Assembly (NCBI RefSeq): GCF_963576545.1
Contig: NW_026870464.1
Location: forward strand, 166,261 to 230,260
Reading direction: 5' to 3'
Source of the DNA: Limanda limanda
Lineage: Eukaryota; Chordata; Actinopteri; Pleuronectiformes; Pleuronectidae
DNA length: 64,000 nucleotides
The notes below the pieces were generated by a model. It had not been told where the DNA came from and searched no databases. It saw only the letters and a program-made list of their open reading frames with translations. The first letter of the stretch is position 1. Each line of letters opens with the position of its first letter. The position numbers were made by a program, and so were the translations under genes. This document shows positions 9,722 to 23,084 of this stretch, piece after piece.

Positions 9722-12305
9722 GATATTCTTGAATAACTTTTTTTGTGAAGGTCGGAGAGACTTGCAAGTAGGCTCTACCCCCACTAAATGGGGTAGCGCG
9801 CATCGATCGGTACCATCCTTGAGCTTCTCCGACTTTCGGAAGGGTTAGGGTTAGGGTTAGGGATGAAAGCACATAGGAGAAAGAGATATTCTTGAATAAC
9901 GTTTTTTGTGAAGGTCGGAGAGACTTGCAAGTAGGCTCTACCCCCACTAAATGGGGTAGCGCGCATCGATCGGTACCATCCTTGAGCTTCTCCGACTTTC
10001 GGAAGGGTTAGGGTTAGGGTTAGGGATGAAAGCACATAGGAGAAAGAGATATTCTTGAATAACTTTTTTTGTGAAGGTCGGAGAGACTTGCAAGTAGGCT
10101 CTACCCCCACTAAATGGGGTAGCGCGCATCGATCGGTACCATCCTTGAGCTTCTCCGACTTTCGGAAGGGTTAGGGTTAGGGTTAGGGATGAAAGCACAT
10201 AGGAGAAAGAGATATTCTTGAATAACTTTTTTTGTGAAGGTCGGAGAGACTTGCAAGTAGGCTCTACCCCCACTAAATGGGGTAGCGCGCATCGATCGGT
10301 ACCATCCTTGAGCTTCTCCGACTTTCGGAAGGGTTAGGGTTAGGGTTAGGGATGAAAGCACATAGGAGAAAGAGATATTCTTGAATAACTTTTTTTGTGA
10401 AGGTCGGAGAGACTTGCAAGTAGGCTCTACCCCCACTAAATGGGGTAGCGCGCATCGATCGGTACCATCCTTGAGCTTCTCCGACTTTCGGAAGGGTTAG
10501 GGTTAGGGTTAGGGATGAAAGCACATAGGAGAAAGAGATATTCTTGAATAACTTTTTTTGTGAAGGTCGGAGAGACTTGCAAGTAGGCTCTACCCCCACT
10601 AAATGGGGTAGCGCGCATCGATCGGTACCATCCTTGAGCTTCTCCGACTTTCGGAAGGGTTAGGGTTAGGGTTAGGGATGAAAGCACATAGGAGAAAGAG
10701 ATATTCTTGAATAACTTTTTTTGTGAAGGTCGGAGAGACTTGCAAGTAGGCTCTACCCCCACTAAATGGGGTAGCGCGCATCGATCGGTACCATCCTTGA
10801 GCTTCTCCGACTTTCGGAAGGGTTAGGGTTAGGGTTAGGGATGAAAGCACATAGGAGAAAGAGATATTCTTGAATAACTTTTTTTGTGAAGGTCGGAGAG
10901 ACTTGGAAAGTGGTTGCATCTGGACTAATTTGGGTCCTGCGGATCGATTGGTACCATCCCCGAGCTTGTACAACCTTCGGAAGAGGTCGACCGACGAAAT
11001 TCCCCCAAATCTGAGGAGATATTCTTGAATAACTTTTTTTGTGAAGGTCGGAGAGACTTGCAAGTAGGCTCTACCCCCACTAAATGGGGTAGCGCGCATC
11101 GATCGGTACCATCCTTGAGCTTCTCCGACTTTCGGAAGGGTTAGGGTTAGGGTTAGGGATGAAAGCACATAGGAGAAAGAGATATTCTTGAATAACGTTT
11201 TTTGTGAAGGTCGGAGAGACTTGCAAGTAGGCTCTACCCCCACTAAATGGGGTAGCGCGCATCGATCGGTACCATCCTTGAGCTTCTCCGACTTTCGGAA
11301 GGGTTAGGGTTAGGGTTAGGGATGAAAGCACATAGGAGAAAGAGATATTCTTGAATAACTTTTTTTGTGAAGGTCGGAGAGACTTGGAAAGTGGTTGCAT
11401 CTGGACTAATTTGGGTCCTGCGGATCGATTGGTACCATCCCCGAGCTTGTACGACCTTCGAAAGAGGTCGACCGACGAAATTCCCCCAAATCTGAGGAGA
11501 TATTCTTGAATAACTTTTTTTGTGAAGGTCGGAGAGACTTGCAAGTAGGCTCTACCCCCACTAAATGGGGTTGCGCGCATCGATCGGTACCATCCTTGAG
11601 CTTCTCCGACTTTTGGAAGGGTTAGGGTTAGGGTTAGGGATGAAAGCACATAGGAGAAAGAGATATTCTTGAATAACTTTTTTTGTGAAGGTCGGAGAGA
11701 CTTGCAAGTAGGCTCTACCCCCACTAAATGGGGTAGCGCGCATCGATCGGTACCATCCTTGAGCTTCTCCGACTTTCGGAAGGGTTAGGGTTAGGGTTAG
11801 GGATGAAAGCACATAGGAGAAAGAGATATTCTTGAATAACTTTTTTTGTGAAGGTCGGAGAGACTTGCAAGTAGGCTCTACCCCCACTAAATGGGGTAGC
11901 GCGCATCGATCGGTACCATCCTTGAGCTTCTCCGACTTTCGGAAGGGTTAGGGTTAGGGTTAGGGATGAAAGCACATAGGAGAAAGAGATATTCTTGAAT
12001 AACTTTTTTTGTGAAGGTCGGAGAGACTTGCAAGTAGGCTCTACCCCCACTAAATGAGGTAGCGCGCATCGATCGGTACCATCCTTGAGCTTCTCCGACT
12101 TTCGGAAGGGTTAGGGTTAGGGTTAGGGATGAAAGCACATAGGAGAAAGAGATATTCTTGAATAACTTTTTTTGTGAAGGTCGGAGAGACTTGGAAAGTG
12201 GTTGCATCTGGACTAATTTGGGTCCTGCGGATCGATTGGTACCATCCCCGAGCTTGTACAACCTTCGGAAGAGGTCGACCGACGAAATTCCCCCAAATCT
12301 GAGGA
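9722..12305 (+). repeat. Higher-order repeat block I-3 (7A-B-2A-B-4A-B, 2584 bp)
   Basis: Third copy, near-identical to block I-2, with markers near 11613 (ACTTTTGGAAG) and 12055 (AAATGAGG), each 2584 bp after its partner. It is followed immediately by a contracted A unit that block I-2 lacks at the corresponding site. Confidence 0.85.
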
Positions 12306-12462
12306 GATATTCTTGAATAACTTTTTTTGTGAAGGTCGGAGAGACTTGCAAGTAGGCTCTACCCCCACTAAATGGGGTAGCGCGCATCGATCGGTACCAT
12401 CCTTGAGCTTCTCCGACTTTCGGAAGGGTTAGGGTTAGGGATGAAAGCACATAGGAGAAAGA
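12306..12462 (+). repeat. Contracted A monomer (157 bp), telomeric tract one repeat short
   Basis: The tract has only GGG plus two TTAGGG, so three G-triplets remain and the intramolecular G4 motif is lost. The rest of the unit is normal. The corresponding unit in the related region near 23.1 kb is full length, so this contraction arose after the two regions separated, or was repaired there. Confidence 0.9.
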
Positions 12463-13905
12463 GATATTCTTGAATAACGTTTTTTGTGAAGGTCGGAGAG
12501 ACTTGCAAGTAGGCTCTACCCCCACTAAATGGGGTAGCGCGCATCGATCGGTACCATCCTTGAGCTTCTCCGACTTTCGGAAGGGTTAGGGTTAGGGTTA
12601 GGGATGAAAGCACATAGGAGAAAGAGATATTCTTGAATAACTTTTTTTGTGAAGGTCGGAGAGACTTGGAAAGTGGTTGCATCTGGACTAATTTGGGTCC
12701 TGCGGATCGATTGGTACCATCCCCGAGCTTGTACGACCTTCGGAAGAGGTCGACCGACGAAATTCCCCCAAATCTGAGGAGATATTCTTGAATAACTTTT
12801 TTTGTGAAGGTAGGAGAGACTTGCAAGTAGGCTCTACCCCCACTAAATGGGGTAGCGCGCATCGATCGGTACCATCCTTGAGCTTCTCCGACTTTCGGAA
12901 GGGTTAGGGTTAGGGTTAGGGATGAAAGCACATAGGAGAAAGAGATATTCTTGAATAACTTTTTTTGTGAAGGTCCGAGAGACTTGCAAGTAGGCTCTAC
13001 CCCCACTAAATGGGGTAGCGCGCATCGATCGGTACCATCCTTGAGCTTCTCCGACTTTCGGAAGGGTTAGGGTTAGGGTTAGGGATGAAAGCACATAGGA
13101 GAAAGAGATATTCTTGAATAACTTTTTTTGTGAAGGTCGGAGAGACTTGCAAGTAGGCTCTACCCCCACTAAATGGGGTAGCGCGCATCGATCGGTACCA
13201 TCCTTGAGCTTCTCCGACTTTCGGAAGGGTTAGGGTTAGGGTTAGGGATGAAAGCACATAGGAGAAAGACATATTCTTGAATAACTTTTTTTGTGAAGGT
13301 CGGAGAGACTTGGAAAGTGGTTGCATCTGGACTAATTTGGGTCCTGCAGATCGATTGGTACCATCCCCGAGCTTGTACGACCTTCGGAAGAGGTCGACCG
13401 ACGAAATTCCCCCAAATCTGAGGAGATATTCTTGAATAACTTTTTTTGTGAAGGTCGGAGAGACTTGCAAGTAGGCTCTACCCCCACTAAATGGGGTAGC
13501 GCACATCGATCGGTACCATCCTTGAGCTTCTCCGACTTTCGGAAGGGTTAGGGTTAGGGTTAGGGATGAAAGCACATAGGAGAAAGAGATATTCTTGAAT
13601 AACTTTTTTTGTGAAGGTCGGAGAGACTTGCAAGTAGGCTCTACCCCCACTAAATGGGGTAGCGCGCATCGATCGGTACCATCCTTGAGCTTCTCCGACT
13701 TTCGGAAGGGTTAGGGTTAGGGTTAGGGATGAAAGCACATAGGAGAAAGAGATATTCTTGAATAACTTTTTTTGTGAAGGTCGGAGAGACTTGAAAAGTG
13801 GTTGCATCTGGACTAATTTGGGTCCTGCGGATCGATTGGTACCATCCCCGAGCTTGTACGACCTTCGGAAGAGGTCGACCGACGAAATTCCCCCAAATCT
13901 GAGGA

Positions 13906-16000
13906 GATATTCTTGAATAACTTTTTTTGTGAAGGTCGGAGAGACTTGCAAGTAGGCTCTACCCCCACTAAATGGGGTTGCGCGCATCGACCAGTACCAT
14001 CCTTGAGCTTCTCCGACTTTCGGAAGGGTTAGGGTTAGGGTTAGGGATGAAAGCACATAGGAGAAAGAGATATTCTTGAATAACTTTTTTTGTGAAGGTC
14101 GGAGAGACTTGCAAGTAGGCTCTACCCCCACTAAATGGGGTAGCGCACATCGATCGGTACCATCCTTGAGCTTCTCCGACTTTCGGAAGGGTTAGGGTTA
14201 GGGTTAGGGATGAAAGCACATAGGAGAAAGAGATATTCTTGAATAACTTTTTTTGTGAAGGTCGGAGAGACTTGCAAGTAGGCTCTACCCCCACTAAATG
14301 GGGTAGCGCGCATCGATCGGTACCATCCTTGAGCTTCTCCGACTTTCGGAAGGGTTAGGGTTAGGGTTAGGGATGAAAGCACATAGGAGAAAGAGATATT
14401 CTTGAATAACTTTTTTTGTGAAGGTCGGAGAGACTTGCAAGTAGGCTATACCCCCACTAAATGGGGTAGCGCGCATCGATCGGTACCATCCTTGAGCTTC
14501 TCCGACTTTCGGAAGGATTAGGGTTAGGGTTAGGGATGAAAGCACATAGGAGAAAGAGATATTCTTGAATAACTTTTTTTGTGAAGGTCGGAGAGACTTG
14601 GAAAGTGGTTGCATCTGGACTAATTTGGGTCCTGCGGATCGATTGGTACCATCCCCGAGCTTGTACGACCTTCGGAAGAGGTCGACCGACGAAATTCCCC
14701 CAAATCTGAGGAGATATTCTTGAATAACTTTTTTTGTGAAGGTCGGAGAGACTTGCAAGTAGGCTCTACCCCCACTAAATGGGGTAGCGCGCATCGATCG
14801 GTACCATCCTTGAGCTTCTCCGACTTTCGGAAGGGTTAGGGTTAGGGTTAGGGATGAAAGCACATAGGAGAAAGAGATATTCTTGAATAACTTTTTTTGT
14901 GAAGGTCGGAGAGACTTGCAAGTAGGCTCTACCCCCACTAAATGGGGTAGCGCGCATCGATCGGTACCATCCTTGAGCTTCTCCGACTTTCGGAAGGGTT
15001 AGGGTTAGGGTTAGGGATGAAAGCACATAGGAGAAAGAGATATTCTTGAATAACTTTTTTTGTGAAGGTCGGAGAGACTTGGAAAGTGGTTGCATCTGGA
15101 CTAATTTGGGTCCTGCGGATCGATTGGTACCATCCCCGAGCTTGTACGACCTTCGGAAGAGGTCGACCGACGAAATTCCCCCAAATCTGAGGAGATATTC
15201 TTGAATAACTTTTTTTGTGAAGGTCGGAGAGACTTGCAAGTAGGCTCTACCCCCACTAAATGGGGTTGCGCGCATCGATCGGTACCATCCTTGAGCTTCT
15301 CCGACTTTCGGAAGGGTTAGGGTTAGGGTTAGGGATGAAAGCACATAGGAGAAAGAGATATTCTTGAATAACTTTTTTTGTGAAGGTCGGAGAGACTTGC
15401 AAGTAGGCTCTACCCCCACTAAATGGGGTTGCGCGCATCGATCGGTACCATCCTTGAGCTTCTCCGACTTTCGGAAGGGTTAGGGTTAGGGTTAGGGATG
15501 AAAGCACATAGGAGAAAGAGATATTCTTGAATAACTTTTTTTGTGAAGGTCGGAGAGACTTGCAAGTAGGCTCTACCCCCACTAAATGGGGTAGCGCACA
15601 TCGATCGGTACCATCCTTGAGCTTCTCCGACTTTCGGAAGGGTTAGGGTTAGGGTTAGGGATGAAAGCACATAGGAGAAAGAGATATTCTTGAATAACTT
15701 TTTTTGTGAAGGTCGGAGAGACTTGCAAGTAGGCTCTACCCCCACTAAATGGGGTAGCGCGCATCGATCGGTACCATCCTTGAGCTTCTCCGACTTTCGG
15801 AAGGGTTAGGGTTAGGGTTAGGGATGAAAGCACATAGGAGAAAGAGATATTCTTGAATAACTTTTTTTGTGAAGGTCGGAGAGACTTGAAAAGTGGTTGC
15901 ATCTGGACTAATTTGGGTCCTGCGGATCGATTGGTACCATCCCCGAGCTTGTACGACCTTCGGAAGAGGTCGACCGACGAAATTCCCCCAAATCTGAGGA
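13906..16000 (+). repeat. Higher-order repeat block II-1 (4A-B-2A-B-4A-B, 2095 bp)
   Basis: Defined by a series of private markers: GACCAGTACC near 13989, GCGCACAT near 14145, CTATACCCC near 14451, GGAAGGATTA near 14511, and pairs of TTGCGC A units. All recur 2095 bp later in block II-2. Confidence 0.8.
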
Positions 16001-17676
16001 GATATTCTTGAATAACTTTTTTTGTGAAGGTCGGAGAGACTTGCAAGTAGGCTCTACCCCCACTAAATGGGGTTGCGCGCATCGACCAGTACCATCCTTG
16101 AGCTTCTCCGACTTTCGGAAGGGTTAGGGTTAGGGTTAGGGATGAAAGCACATAGGAGAAAGAGATATTCTTGAATAACTTTTTTTGTGAAGGTCGGAGA
16201 GACTTGCAAGTAGGCTCTACCCCCACTAAATGGGGTAGCGCACATCGATCGGTACCATCCTTGAGCTTCTCCGACTTTCGGAAGGGTTAGGGTTAGGGTT
16301 AGGGATGAAAGCACATAGGAGAAAGAGATATTCTTGAATAACTTTTTTTGTGAAGGTCGGAGAGACTTGCAAGTAGGCTCTACCCCCACTAAATGGGGTA
16401 GCGCGCATCGATCGGTACCATCCTTGAGCTTCTCCGACTTTCGGAAGGGTTAGGGTTAGGGTTAGGGATGAAAGCACATAGGAGAAAGAGATATTCTTGA
16501 ATAACTTTTTTTGTGAAGGTCGGAGAGACTTGCAAGTAGGCTATACCCCCACTAAATGGGGTAGCGCGCATCGATCGGTACCATCCTTGAGCTTCTCCGA
16601 CTTTCGGAAGGATTAGGGTTAGGGTTAGGGATGAAAGCACATAGGAGAAAGAGATATTCTTGAATAACTTTTTTTGTGAAGGTCGGAGAGACTTGGAAAG
16701 TGGTTGCATCTGGACTAATTTGGGTCCTGCGGATCGATTGGTACCATCCCCGAGCTTGTACGACCTTCGGAAGAGGTCGACCGACGAAATTCCCCCAAAT
16801 CTGAGGAGATATTCTTGAATAACTTTTTTTGTGAAGGTCGGAGAGACTTGCAAGTAGGCTCTACCCCCACTAAATGGGGTAGCGCGCATCGATCGGTACC
16901 ATCCTTGAGCTTCTCCGACTTTCGGAAGGGTTAGGGTTAGGGTTAGGGATGAAAGCACATAGGAGAAAGAGATATTCTTGAATAACTTTTTTTGTGAAGG
17001 TCGGAGAGACTTGCAAGTAGGCTCTACCCCCACTAAATGGGGTAGCGCGCATCGATCGGTACCATCCTTGAGCTTCTCCGACTTTCGGAAGGGTTAGGGT
17101 TAGGGTTAGGGATGAAAGCACATAGGAGAAAGAGATATTCTTGAATAACTTTTTTTGTGAAGGTCGGAGAGACTTGGAAAGTGGTTGCATCTGGACTAAT
17201 TTGGGTCCTGCGGATCGATTGGTACCATCCCCGAGCTTGTACGACCTTCGGAAGAGGTCGACCGACGAAATTCCCCCAAATCTGAGGAGATATTCTTGAA
17301 TAACTTTTTTTGTGAAGGTCGGAGAGACTTGCAAGTAGGCTCTACCCCCACTAAATGGGGTTGCGCGCATCGATCGGTACCATCCTTGAGCTTCTCCGAC
17401 TTTCGGAAGGGTTAGGGTTAGGGTTAGGGATGAAAGCACATAGGAGAAAGAGATATTCTTGAATAACTTTTTTTGTGAAGGTCGGAGAGACTTGCAAGTA
17501 GGCTCTACCCCCACTAAATGGGGTTGCGCGCATCGATCGGTACCATCCTTGAGCTTCTCCGACTTTCGGAAGGGTTAGGGTTAGGGTTAGGGATGAAAGC
17601 ACATAGGAGAAAGAGATATTCTTGAATAACTTTTTTTGTGAAGGTCGGAGAGACTTGCAAGTAGGCTCTACCCCCA
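16001..17676 (+). repeat. Higher-order repeat block II-2 (copy of II-1; homology fades near 17.7 kb)
   Basis: Repeats the marker order of block II-1 at +2095 bp (GACCAGTACC, GCGCACAT, CTATACCCC, GGAAGGATTA, two TTGCGC A units). The third A of the last run lacks the GCGCACAT variant present in II-1 near 15595, so homology is lost around 17.7 kb. Confidence 0.75.
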
Positions 17677-18902
17677 CTAAATGGGGTAGCGCGCATCGAT
17701 CGGTACCATCCTTGAGCTTCTCCGACTTTCGGAAGGGTTAGGGTTAGGGTTAGGGATGAAAGCACATAGGAGAAAGAGATATTCTTGAATAACTTTTTTT
17801 GTGAAGGTCGGAGAGACTTGCAAGTAGGCTCTACCCCCACTAAATGGGGTAGCGCGCATCGATCGGTACCATCCTTGAGCTTCTCCGACTTTCGGAAGGG
17901 TTAGGGTTAGGGTTAGGGATGAAAGCACATAGGAGAAAGAGATATTCTTGAATAACTTTTTTTGTAAAGGTCGGAGAGACTTGCAAGTAGGCTCTACCCC
18001 CACTAAATGGGGTAGCGCGCATCGATCGGTACCATCCTTGAGCTTCTCCGACTTTCGGAAGGGTTAGGGTTAGGGTTAGGGATGAAAGCACATAGGAGAA
18101 AGAGATATTCTTGAATAACTTTTTTTGTGAAGGTCGGAGAGACTTGGAAAGTGGTTGCATCTGGACTAATTTGGGTCCTGCGGATCGATTGGTACCATCC
18201 CCGAGCTTGTACGACCTTCGGAAGAGGTCGACCGACGAAATTCCCCCAAATCTGAGGAGATATTCTTGAATAACTTTTTTTGTGAAGGTCGGAGAGACTT
18301 GCAAGTAGGCTCTACCCCCACTAAATGGGGTAGCGCGCATCGATCGGTACCATTATTGAGCTTCTCCGACTTTCGGAAGGGTTAGGGTTAGGGTTAGGGA
18401 TGAAAGCACATAGGAGAAAGAGATATTCTTGAATAACGTTTTTTGTGAAGGTCGGAGAGACTTGCAAGTAGGCTCTACCCCCACTAAATGGGGTAGCGCG
18501 CATCGATCGGTACCATCCTTGAGCTTCTCCGACTTTCGGAAGGGTTAGGGTTAGGGTTAGGGATGAAAGCACATAGGAGAAAGAGATATTCTTGAATAAC
18601 TTTTTTTGTGAAGGTCGGAGAGACTTGGAAAGTGGTTGCATCTGGACTAATTTGGGTCCTGCGGATCGATTGGTACCATCCCCGAGCTTGTACGACCTTC
18701 GGAAGAGGTCGACCGACGAAATTCCCCCAAATCTGAGGAGATATTCTTGAATAACTTTTTTTGTGAAGGTCGGAGAGACTTGCAAGTAGGCTCTACCCCC
18801 ACTAAATGGGGTAGCGCGCATCGATCGGTACCATCCTTGAGCTTCTCCGACTTTCGGAAGGGTTAGGGTTAGGGTTAGGGATGAAAGCACATAGGAGAAA
18901 GA

Positions 18903-20174
18903 GATATTCTTGAATAACTTTTTTTGTGAAGGTCGGAGAGACTTGCAAGTAGGCTCTACCCCCACTAAATGGGGTAGCGCGCATCGATCGGTACCATCCT
19001 TGAGCTTCTCCGACTTTCGGAAGGGTTAGGGTTAGGGTTAGGGATGAAAGCACATAGGAGAAAGAGATATTCTTGAATAACTTTTTTTGTGAAGGTCGGA
19101 GAGACTTGGAAAGTGGTTGCATCTGGACTAATTTGGGTCCTGCGGATCGATTGGTACCATCCCCGAGCTTGTACGACCTTCGAAAGAGGTCGACCGACGA
19201 AATTCCCCCAAATCTGAGGAGATATTCTTGAATAACTTTTTTTGTGAAGGTCGGAGAGACTTGCAAGTAGGCTCTACCCCCACTAAATGGGGTTGCGCGC
19301 ATCGATCGGTACCATCCTTGAGCTTCTCCGACTTTCGGAAGGGTTAGGGTTAGGGTTAGGGATGAAAGCACATAGGAGAAAGAGATATTCTTGAATAACT
19401 TTTTTTGTGAAGGTCGGAGAGACTTGGAAAGTGGTTGCATCTGGACTAATTTGGGTCCTGCAGATCGATTGGTACCATCCCCGAGCTTGTACGACCTTCG
19501 GAAGAGGTCGACCGACGAAATTCCCCCAAATCTGAGGAGATATTCTTGAATAACTTTTTTTGTGAAGGACGGAGAGACTTGCAAGTAGGCTCTACCCCCA
19601 CTAAATGGGGTAGCGCGCATCGATCGGTACCATCCTTGAGCTTCTCCGACTTTCGGAAGGGTTAGGGTTAGGGTTAGGGATGAAAGCACATAGGAGAAAG
19701 AGATATTCTTGAATAACTTTTTTTGTGAAGGTCGGAGAGACTTGGAAAGTGGTTGCATCTGGACTAATTTGGGTCCTGCGGATCGATTGGTACCATCCCC
19801 GAGCTTGTACGACCTTCGGAAGAGGTCGACCGACGAAATTCCCCCAAATCTGAGGAGATATTCTTGAATAACTTTTTTTGTGAAGGTCGGAGAGACTTGC
19901 AAGTAGGCTCTACCCCCACTAAATGGGGTTGCGCGCATCGATCGGTACCATCCTTGAGCTTCTCCGACTTTCGGAAGGGTTAGGGTTAGGGTTAGGGATG
20001 AAAGCACATAGGAGAAAGAGATATTCTTGAATAACTTTTTTTGTGAAGGTCGGAGAGACTTGGAAAGTGGTTGCATCTGGACTAATTTGGGTCCTGCGGA
20101 TCGATTGGTACCATCCCCGAGCTTGTACGACCTTCGGAAGAGGTCGACCGACGAAATTCCCCCAAATCTGAGGA
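18903..20174 (+). repeat. Pure alternating (AB)x4 dimer tract, 318-bp period
   Basis: Four consecutive A-B dimers, the longest strictly alternating stretch in the window. Because 318 is divisible by three, one minus-strand frame stays open through the tract and its flanks (18802-20400, 532 codons from a GTG). This is a consequence of repeat length, not evidence of a gene. A shorter (AB)x3 version with the same private change (AAGGACGG in one A head) occurs at 32574-33527 and again at 44961-45914. Confidence 0.9.
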
Positions 20175-22502
20175 GATATTCTTGAATAACTTTTTTTGTG
20201 AAGGTCGGAGAGACTTGCAAGTAGGCTCTACCCCCACTAAATGGGGTAGCGCGCATCGATCGGTACCATCCTTGAGCTTCTCCGACTTTCGGAAGGGTTA
20301 GGGTTAGGGTTAGGGATGAAAGCACATAGGAGAAAGAGATATTCTTGAATAACTTTTTTTGTGAAGGTCCGAGAGACTTGCAAGTAGGCTCTACCCCCAC
20401 TAAATGGGGTAGCGCGCATCGATCGGTACCATCTTTGAGCTTCTCCGACTTTCGGAAGGGTTAGGGTTAGGGTTAGGGATGAAAGCACATAGGAGAAAGA
20501 GATATTCTTGAATAACTTTTTTTGTGAAGGTCGGAGAGACTTGCAAGTAGGCTCTACCCCCACTAAATGGGATAGCGCGCATCGATCGGTACCATCCTTG
20601 AGCTTCTCCGACTTTCGGAAGGGTTAGGGTTAGGGTTAGGGATGAAAGCACATAGGAGAAAGAGATATTCTTGAATAACTTTTTTTGTGAAGGTCGGAGA
20701 GACTTGCAAGTAGGCTCTACCCCCACTAAATGGGGTAGCGCGCATCGATCGGTACCATCCTTGAGCTTCTCCGACTTTCGGAAGGGTTAGGGTTAGGGTT
20801 AGGGATGAAAGCACATAGGAGAAAGAGATATTCTTGAATAACTTTTTTTGTGAAGGTCGGAGAGACTTGCAAGTAGGCTCTACCCCCACTAAATGGGGTA
20901 GCGCGCATCGATCGGTACCATCCTTGAGCTTCTCCGACTTTCGGAAGGGTTAGGGTTAGGGTTAGGGATGAAAGCACATAGGAGAAAGAGATATTCTTGA
21001 ATAACTTTTTTTGTGAAGGTCGGAGAGACTTGCAAGTAGGCTCTACCCCCACTAAATGGGGTAGCGCGCATCGATCAGTACCATCCTTGAGCTTCTCCGA
21101 CTTTCGGAAGGGTTAGGGTTAGGGTTAGGGATGAAAGCACATAGGAGAAAGAGATATTCTTGAATAACTTTTTTTGTGAAGGTCGGAGAGACTTGCAAGT
21201 AGGCTCTACCCCCACTAAATGGGGTAACGCGCATCGATCGGTACCATCCTTGAGCTTCTCCGACTTTCGGAAGGGTTAGGGTTAGGGTTAGGGATGAAAG
21301 CACATAGGAGAAAGAGATATTCTTGAATAACTTTTTTTGTGAAGGTCGGAGAGACTTGCAAGTAGGCTCTACCCCCACTAAATGGGGTAGCGCGCATCGA
21401 TCGGTACCATCCTTGAGCTTCTCCGACTTTCGGAAGGGTTAGGGTTAGGGTTAGGGATGAAAGCACATAGGAGAAAGAGATATTCTTGAATAACTTTTTT
21501 TGTGAAGGTCGGAGAGACTTGGAAAGTGGTTGCATCTGGACTAATTTGGGTCCTGCAGATCGATTGGTACCATCCCCGAGCTTGTACGACCTTCGGAAGA
21601 GGTCGACCGACGAAATTCCCCCAAATCTGAGGAGATATTCTTGAATAACTTTTTTTGTGAAGGTCGGAGAGACTTGCAAGTAGGCTCTACCCCCACTAAA
21701 TGGGGTAGCGCGCATCGATCTGTACCATCCTTGAGCTTCTCCGACTTTCGGAAGGGTTAGGGTTAGGGTTAGGGATGAAAGCACATAGGAGAAAGAGATA
21801 TTCTTGAATAACGTTTTTTGTGAAGGTCGGAGAGACTTGCAAGTAGGCTCTACCCCCACTAAATGGGGTAGCGCGCATCGATCGGTACCATCCTTGAGCT
21901 TCTCCGACTTTCGGAAGGGTTAGGGTTAGGGTTAGGGATGAAAGCACATAGGAGAAAGAGATATTCTTGAATAACTTTTTTTGTGAAGGTCGGAGAGACT
22001 TGGAAAGTGGTTGCATCTGGACTAATTTGGGTCCTGCGGATCGATTGGTACCATCCCCGAGCTTGTACGACCTTCGGAAGAGGTCGACCGACGAAATTCC
22101 CCCAAATCTGAGGAGATATTCTTGAATAACTTTTTTTGTGAAGGTCGGAGAGACTTGCAAGTAGGCTCTACCCCCACTAAATGGGGTAGCGCGCATCGAT
22201 CGGTACCATCCTTGAGCTTCTCCGACTTTCGGAAGGGTTAGGGTTAGGGTTAGGGATGAAAGCACATAGGAGAAAGAGATATTCTTGAATAACTTTTTTT
22301 GTGAAGGTCGGAGAGACTTGCAAGTAGGCTCTACCCCCACTAAATGGGGTAGCGCGCATCGATCGTTACCATCCTTGAGCTTCTCCGACTTTCGGAAGGG
22401 TTAGGGTTAGGGTTAGGGATGAAAGCACATAGGAGAAAGAGATATTCTTGAATAACTTTTTTTGTGAAGGTCGGAGAGACTTGCAAGTAGGCTCTACCCC
22501 CA
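20175..22502 (+). repeat. Partial copy of the 12.4-kb block (matches about 36253-38580, offset 16,078)
   Basis: Markers in identical order and spacing link this stretch to 36.3-38.6 kb: AGGTCCGAG near 20366, CATCTTTGAG near 20430, AATGGGATAG near 20567, GATCAGTACC near 21074, GTAACG near 21223, GATCTGTACC near 21718 and GATCGTTACC near 22363. The run pattern 8A-B-2A-B also matches. Confidence 0.8.
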
Positions 22503-23084
22503 CTAAATGGGGTAGCGCGCATCGATCGGTACCATCCTTGAGCTTCTCCGACTTTCGGAAGGGTTAGGGTTAGGGTTAGGGATGAAAGCACATAGGAGAA
22601 AGAGATATTCTTGAATAACTTTTTTTGTGAAGGTCGGAGAGACTTGCAAGTAGGCTCTACCCCCACTAAATGGGGTAGCGCGCATCGATCGGTACCATCC
22701 TTGAGCTTCTCCGACTTTCGGAAGGGTTAGGGTTAGGGTTAGGGATGAAAGCACATAGGAGAAAGAGATATTCTTGAATAACTTTTTTTGTAAAGGTCGG
22801 AGAGACTTGCAAGTAGGCTCTACCCCCACTAAATGGGGTAGCGCGCATCGATCGGTACCATCCTTGAGCTTCTCCGACTTTCGGAAGGGTTAGGGTTAGG
22901 GTTAGGGATGAAAGCACATAGGAGAAAGAGATATTCTTGAATAACTTTTTTTGTGAAGGTCGGAGAGACTTGGAAAGTGGTTGCATCTGGACTAATTTGG
23001 GTCCTGCGGATCGATTGGTACCATCCCCGAGCTTGTACGACCTTCGGAAGAGGTCGACCGACGAAATTCCCCCAAATCTGAGGA

